NCBI GenBank assembly: GCA_025963615.1
Contig: JAOQAL010000341.1
Location: forward strand, 1 to 14,675
Direction: 5' to 3'
DNA: 14,675 bases
Source of the DNA: Chitinophagaceae bacterium
Lineage (GTDB): Bacteria > Bacteroidota > Bacteroidia > Chitinophagales > Chitinophagaceae
The notes under the pieces were generated by a model. That model was not told the origin of the DNA. It saw nothing but the letters and a program-made list of their open reading frames with translations, and made no database searches. Made by a program: the position numbers and the translations under genes. This document shows positions 13,545 through 14,675 of the stretch, piece by piece (within the stretch, counting starts at the first letter, position 1; every line of letters begins with the position of its first letter).

Positions 13545-14378
13545 ATGATAATTCATTCTTTACCTGAATTTCGCAGGGGCCGATCTGATATTTGCATTTA
13601 TTTTGAAAAATTTCAATTGGCGCGGAGCGATAAAAGATCGGTTCATTTATTAGTATTAGTTTTATTTTTTAGTATTTTTTCCTTTTCACAGAAATCCGGG
13701 AGTCGCCTTGAAATCAATCCTTTTATACGAACAGACGCATACTCGAAATTTTCATATCAGACAGGTGGAATAACACGCGATGAAGTAACGATAAAAGGAA
13801 CAAGCTGGGGACTAAATCTATCTTATAAAATTCCGCTCAAAAATAATTTTTCAGTCAAAGCCGGACTTGGCTATTACCGGTACTCATTTAATAAAATAGA
13901 TCATCTAAATACAACATTCGGCCACAGCGATAAAAGGATCATTGGTTATCCTAGTACGTATTACTTGTTATTCGCAACTAATAAATATTGGTATAATACA
14001 GTTTCAGTCAATACAGCCTTAGAAAGGGCCTTTATAATAAAAAACAATACTCAAGTCATTGGGGGATTGAACCTAAGCAATCATATTACTTATTCTCAAT
14101 ATTATCATATTCCTGTTGACTATCCTGTTGGCCCTAAGCATGGACGATACACACGGAACAAAATAAGATATTTTGGAACTTCCGCTAATGTCTATTTTTC
14201 ACTTGTACAAAAGATAGGTAATATTCAGATTGGCCCTTCTTTTATCATTCCAGTATATGATACGTGGAAGCAGGATTACGTTTTCCCTGAAGAATACGAT
14301 TCCGGTACAAGAAGTAAATGGCTAAGAGGAATTGGGATCGGTTTAGTATTCAGTATTCCATTAAACTTTACTAACTAA
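13545..14378 (+). CDS. Predicted outer-membrane beta-barrel protein, unknown function
   Basis: I do not recognise a named family. The 277-residue protein has a hydrophobic segment at residues 33-47 (VHLLVLVLFFSIFSF) with a likely cleavage near SFS-Q, preceded by an unusually long, arginine-rich N-terminus (residues 1-32). No internal methionine offers a shorter start, so either the leader is extended or a non-ATG start is used. The mature part is made of alternating polar/hydrophobic strands rich in tyrosine: LEINPFIRTDAYSKFSY, WGLNLSYKIPLKNNFSVKAGLGYYRY, YFGTSANVYFSLVQKIGNI, and a C-terminal GIGIGLVFSIPLNF that ends in an aromatic residue close to the terminus, as outer-membrane barrels do. 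The DNA is visibly more A+T-rich than the genes at 301-6772. The recombinase fragment starts three bases after its stop. Confidence 0.7.
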   Translation: MIIHSLPEFRRGRSDICIYFEKFQLARSDKRSVHLLVLVLFFSIFSFSQKSGSRLEINPFIRTDAYSKFSYQTGGITRDEVTIKGTSWGLNLSYKIPLKNNFSVKAGLGYYRYSFNKIDHLNTTFGHSDKRIIGYPSTYYLLFATNKYWYNTVSVNTALERAFIIKNNTQVIGGLNLSNHITYSQYYHIPVDYPVGPKHGRYTRNKIRYFGTSANVYFSLVQKIGNIQIGPSFIIPVYDTWKQDYVFPEEYDSGTRSKWLRGIGIGLVFSIPLNFTN

Positions 14379-14381
14379 ACC

Positions 14382-14675
14382 ATGCGAAAATCCCTTCTTT
14401 TTATTTTAGCCATCTTAACTCTTTATGCAGCCAAAGCCAGAGAAAAGGATGGCGGCCTGTATCCGTTAAAACTCAGGGTCACCTGTAATCGGGAGCAGAG
14501 ATATTACCCCTTCCCTTCTAAATACGATATGAATGAAAATGATTTTACAACGTTGATGGGAGAAAATCCAGAGAAATTCCAAAAAACACGGGATGTCTTT
14601 GATTCAGAGAAATTGGCAGCCAATGGTATTATTGTTTGCGACTTAAATGATATTCATTCGGATTTTAAACTTTTT
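14382..14675 (+). CDS. Probable tyrosine recombinase/integrase, N-terminal part
   Basis: The first 98 codons of a gene that continues past the window. Residues 20-36 read REKDGGLYPLKLRVTCN and are followed by REQRYYPFPSKYDMNENDF. This is the pattern of the arm-type DNA-binding domain of Bacteroidota tyrosine recombinases (..DGLYP.KLRVT.NR..RYY....YD....DF). The following helix (FQKTRDVFDSEKLAANGII) and LNDIHSDFKLF resemble the linker into the SAM-like core-binding domain. The catalytic R-H-R-H-Y domain would lie outside the window. Oddly, residues 5-15 (LLFILAILTLY) are so hydrophobic that the start looks like a signal peptide; they may simply be the first beta strand, or the gene start may have been altered. 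It starts three bases after the barrel gene. Confidence 0.6.
   Translation, partial: MRKSLLFILAILTLYAAKAREKDGGLYPLKLRVTCNREQRYYPFPSKYDMNENDFTTLMGENPEKFQKTRDVFDSEKLAANGIIVCDLNDIHSDFKLF

Noticed and set aside
1..14675. tRNA or rRNA genes
   Set aside because: No cloverleaf-compatible segment with a GGTTCGA-type loop and no conserved rRNA block was seen on either strand.

Overview
This window looks like chromosomal DNA from a member of the Bacteroidota, probably close to the Chitinophagaceae. That placement is an inference. It rests on starts without clear Shine-Dalgarno sequences, a lipoprotein-type polysaccharide deacetylase, a DUF1080 plus Gfo/Idh/MocA gene pair, a PepSY-like secreted protein, a DUF4242 protein, a cytoplasmic histidine kinase with an ER.RARAMAM-type repeat motif, and the start of what resembles a Bacteroidota-type tyrosine recombinase.

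Left part (1-6772): compact and well preserved. It holds the 3' end of an ABC transporter ATPase, an exported-type Gfo/Idh/MocA oxidoreductase (301-1479), a convergent polysaccharide deacetylase lipoprotein (1493-2374, minus), an AI-2E/PerM family membrane protein with a periplasmic-type peroxiredoxin 15 bases behind it (2747-4393), and a DUF1080 protein followed 11 bases later by a second Gfo/Idh/MocA oxidoreductase (4539-6772). The last pair fits the known 3-keto-glycoside theme: an oxidoreductase oxidises or reduces C3 of a sugar and a DUF1080 protein cleaves the keto-glycoside. The substrate cannot be read from the sequence.

Middle (6773-9158): gene-poor. A small secreted PepSY-like protein (7102-7539) with a good terminator lies between arrays of a degenerate heptamer, consensus YATCYAG. 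The arrays form 36-base-leader-plus-heptamer modules with a 67-base period and one partial inverted copy. A single-domain response regulator follows (7981-8391). Then come 767 bases without a convincing gene, holding two strong hairpins, a direct repeat and a nested inverted repeat; this looks like worn-down accessory DNA.

Right part (9159-14675): small loosely spaced genes (NTF2/SnoaL-like protein with an unusual start, two short hypothetical ORFs, a DUF4242 protein), then a 680-residue cytoplasmic histidine kinase with a duplicated sensor module and a long hairpin just before its start codon. After it come a short frameshifted coding remnant, an A+T-rich predicted outer-membrane barrel protein, and at the very edge the N-terminal 98 residues of a probable tyrosine recombinase. 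The recombinase, the remnants and the repeats suggest the right two thirds is a plastic accessory region. I found no tRNA, rRNA, CRISPR array or complete insertion sequence, and no clearly new multi-gene system. The heptamer modules are the most distinctive unexplained structure.
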